Source: Mycolicibacterium senegalense | GTDB taxonomy: Bacteria > Actinomycetota > Actinomycetes > Mycobacteriales > Mycobacteriaceae | NCBI RefSeq assembly: GCF_019645875.1 | Contig: NZ_CP081000.1 | Span: 3,410,001-3,474,000 of the forward strand | Direction of reading: 5' to 3' | DNA length: 64,000 nucleotides | Part shown: one piece after another, positions 62,096-64,000 of the stretch | Numbering within the stretch: position 1 is the first letter of the stretch | How the letters are laid out: each line of letters starts with the position of its first letter | The notes under the pieces: model-generated | Databases searched by the model: none | Seen by the model: the letters and a program-made list of their open reading frames with translations, nothing else | What the model was told of the DNA's origin: nothing | Made by a program: the position numbers and the translations under genes

Positions 62096-64000
62096 ATGTC
62101 CGGCCCGCCCGCGGGTTCGCGGTCTACGGTTGCCAAGCTGGCAATGCACTGTGTGCTGGCCGGCTTGCTGGTGGCGGTGTTGATGTTCCCCGTCATCGGC
62201 GGTGTGGGAATCATGACCGCACGACTGTCCGACACGGTGGCACAGGATTCGGCGCAAGTGCTCGAAGGCGATGCGCCGATCGTCACCACCATGGTCGACG
62301 TCACCGGCCAACCGATCGCGTGGCTGTACGAGCAGCGTCGATGGATGGTGCCCAGCGAACGCATCGCCGACACCATCAAGCTGGCGATCGTTTCCGTCGA
62401 GGACAAGCGCTTCGTCGAACACAACGGAGTCGACGTCCAGGGAACGCTGAACGGCCTGTTCGGATACCTGCGAGGCATCGAGAACGTGCGAGGCGGGTCG
62501 ACCCTCGAACAGCAGTACGTCAAGAACTACAACCTTCTGGTCAAAGCGAAAACCGACGCCGAGCGCCGGGCCGCCGTCGAAATCAGCCCCGCCCGCAAGC
62601 TGCGTGAGATTCGGATCGCACTGGCGATGGACAAGACGCTCCCGAAGGGCGAGATCTTGGCCCGCTATCTCAATCTGGTCTCGTTCGGCAACGGCGCCTT
62701 CGGCGTTCAGGACGCCGCGCGCACCTATTTCGGCGTCGACGCCGCGGACCTCACCTGGCCGCAGGCGGCCCTGCTGGCCGGTGTGGTGCGGTCCACCACC
62801 GCGTTGGATCCCTACACGAACCCCGACGGCGCCCTCGCGCGACGCAACCTCGTGCTCGACACCCTGATCGAATACCTGCCGGACCGGGCCGAGGAACTCC
62901 GCGCCGCCAAAGCCGCACCCCTTGGCGTGCTTCCTCAAGCCACGCCCCTCCCCCAAGGGTGCATCGCCGCAGGGGACCGCGCCTTCTTCTGCGAGTACGT
63001 CCTGCAGTACCTGGCACGCGCCGGCCTCACCATGGAAGACGTCGCGCGCAACGGGTATCTGATCCGCACCACGCTGGACCCCAAAGTTCAGGACAGCGTC
63101 AAAGCGGCTCTGAAGAAGTACGCGAACCCCGACGCCGCCGGTGTCGCCAGCGTGATGAGCGTGGTCACACCGGGCAAGGACACCCACCGAGTGGTCGCGA
63201 TGGGTGACAGCCGCACATACGGACTCGACCTCGATGCCAACCAAACGGTGCAGCCGCAACCTTTTTCGTTGGTCGGTGACGGTGCCGGATCGATCTTCAA
63301 GATCTTCACCACCGCCGCTGCCATGGAGATGGGCATGGGCATCAACACTCAACTCGACGTCCCCGGGACATTCATGGGCAAGGGCCTGGGAAGCAGCGAC
63401 ACCCCAGGGTGCCCGAGAGAAACCTGGTGTGTGCGCAACGCGCACGGCTTCCGCAGCCCGCTGAACGTCACCGACGCGCTGGCGCAATCGCCCAATACCG
63501 CGTTCGCCAAACTCATCTCCCAGATCGGGGTGCCCCGCGCAGTAGACATGGCGGTGCGACTGGGATTGCGGTCCTACGCCGAACCCGGCAGTGCGCGCGA
63601 TTACAACCCCGACAATCCCAACGAGAGCATTGCCGATTACGTCAAGCGGCAGAACATCGGATCCTTCACGCTCGGCCCCTTCGAACTCAACGCACTCGAG
63701 TTGGCGAATGTGGGGGCGACCCTGGCCTCGGGCGGTATGTGGTGCCCGCCCAGCCCGATCGACAAGATCTTCGACCGCCACGGACGTGAAGTAGGCGTGG
63801 AAACGATGCCCTGCGATCAGGCGGTGCCCGAGGGCCTTGCCAACACGTTGGCCAACGCCCTGAGCAAAGACCACACGGGGGGAACGGCTACCGGTGCGGC
63901 GAGTTCAGTCGGCTGGAAGCTGCCGATGTCCGGGAAGACCGGCACCACCGAGGCCCACCGGTCATCGGGCTTCCTCGGATTCACCAACCAGTACGCGGCG
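62096..64000 (+). CDS. Class A penicillin-binding protein, PonA3-like (3'-truncated)
   Basis: 635 codons to the right edge, no stop reached. One membrane helix (about 15-40), a glycosyltransferase domain with catalytic Glu102 (VEDKRF) and the GGSTLEQQYVKN block (133-144; most homologues have GGSTITQQ), then a transpeptidase domain: SIFK (Ser399, Lys402), SPN (465-467) and KTG (614-616). It polymerises and cross-links peptidoglycan on the outer face of the membrane. Position near mscR and sequence fit the third class A PBP of M. smegmatis (PonA3, recalled), which M. tuberculosis lacks. Confidence 0.92.
   Translation, partial: MSGPPAGSRSTVAKLAMHCVLAGLLVAVLMFPVIGGVGIMTARLSDTVAQDSAQVLEGDAPIVTTMVDVTGQPIAWLYEQRRWMVPSERIADTIKLAIVSVEDKRFVEHNGVDVQGTLNGLFGYLRGIENVRGGSTLEQQYVKNYNLLVKAKTDAERRAAVEISPARKLREIRIALAMDKTLPKGEILARYLNLVSFGNGAFGVQDAARTYFGVDAADLTWPQAALLAGVVRSTTALDPYTNPDGALARRNLVLDTLIEYLPDRAEELRAAKAAPLGVLPQATPLPQGCIAAGDRAFFCEYVLQYLARAGLTMEDVARNGYLIRTTLDPKVQDSVKAALKKYANPDAAGVASVMSVVTPGKDTHRVVAMGDSRTYGLDLDANQTVQPQPFSLVGDGAGSIFKIFTTAAAMEMGMGINTQLDVPGTFMGKGLGSSDTPGCPRETWCVRNAHGFRSPLNVTDALAQSPNTAFAKLISQIGVPRAVDMAVRLGLRSYAEPGSARDYNPDNPNESIADYVKRQNIGSFTLGPFELNALELANVGATLASGGMWCPPSPIDKIFDRHGREVGVETMPCDQAVPEGLANTLANALSKDHTGGTATGAASSVGWKLPMSGKTGTTEAHRSSGFLGFTNQYAA

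Noticed and set aside
1-64000. tRNA, rRNA, insertion sequence, prophage, attachment site or CRISPR array
   Set aside because: No cloverleaf, transposase, integrase, terminal inverted repeats or regularly spaced repeats were seen by eye; a tRNA scan was not possible.

Overview
The window is chromosomal DNA of a high-GC actinobacterium, almost certainly a rapidly growing Mycobacterium (Mycolicibacterium type). Evidence: an S-nitrosomycothiol reductase (mscR) gene, an MmpL transporter, DUF4185 and DUF3145 proteins, a mycobacterial multi-TM adenylate cyclase, a membrane-anchored Ser/Thr kinase, GTG starts, and many start codons placed 6-7 nt after a TAnnnT -10 box (leaderless mRNAs). No rRNA, tRNA, insertion sequence, prophage or CRISPR array was seen. 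Coding density is high, mostly in tightly coupled ATGA/GTGA/TGATG operons.

Layout. 1-1.9 kb: tail of an alkyl-DHAP-synthase-like flavoprotein gene plus dagK. 1.8-6.9 kb: TetR/lipase operon divergent from an SDR/patatin/Baeyer-Villiger monooxygenase operon. 7-13.9 kb: DUF4185 and small secreted proteins, DUF3145 protein, beta-lactamase-fold hydrolase, helical-repeat protein, then mscR with a metallo-beta-lactamase-fold hydrolase. From memory, the order agpS-like/dagK ... secreted protein ... DUF3145 ... beta-lactamase ... mscR/MBL ... Hsp70-like Pro-rich protein matches M. tuberculosis Rv2251-Rv2264c, interrupted here by extra blocks. 14-18 kb: GH5-like lipoprotein, StyA-like monooxygenase, LapA-like membrane protein, SABATH methyltransferase.

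18-23.4 kb: a bidirectional catabolic island. A ThDP enzyme plus small membrane protein are transcribed leftward; an SDR, a paralogous small membrane protein, a VOC ring-cleavage-type dioxygenase, a fumarylacetoacetate-hydrolase-family enzyme and a TetR rightward. A 23-bp palindrome lies in the shared promoter region. 23.4-35.8 kb: a PucR-type regulator divergent from a nine-gene operon (aldehyde dehydrogenase, MFS transporter, dihydroxypyridine-hydroxylase-like FAD monooxygenase, cupin, ACMSD-like amidohydrolase, old yellow enzyme, and a three-subunit PaoABC-like molybdenum hydroxylase). This operon reads as an uncharacterised catabolic pathway for an aromatic or N-heteroaromatic compound and is the most interesting system in the window.

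35.8-47.8 kb: Hsp70-like protein, DapB-fold dehydrogenase, SDR, second DUF4185 protein, a secreted protein, a complete oligopeptide-type ABC importer operon ending in an SDR, and a flavodoxin-fold reductase. 47.9-53.6 kb: universal stress protein, adenylate cyclase tail-to-tail with a receptor kinase, formamidase/acetamidase with an FmdB zinc ribbon. 53.7-58.7 kb: SbmA/BacA-type ABC transporter, then an mmpL gene preceded by an IdeR-box-like sequence and a 16-codon leader ORF, ending at a strong hairpin. 58.7-64 kb: TetR divergent from a FAD monooxygenase with a clearly resolved promoter/operator pair, small exported proteins, and the first 635 codons of a class A penicillin-binding protein resembling mycobacterial PonA3, running off the window.
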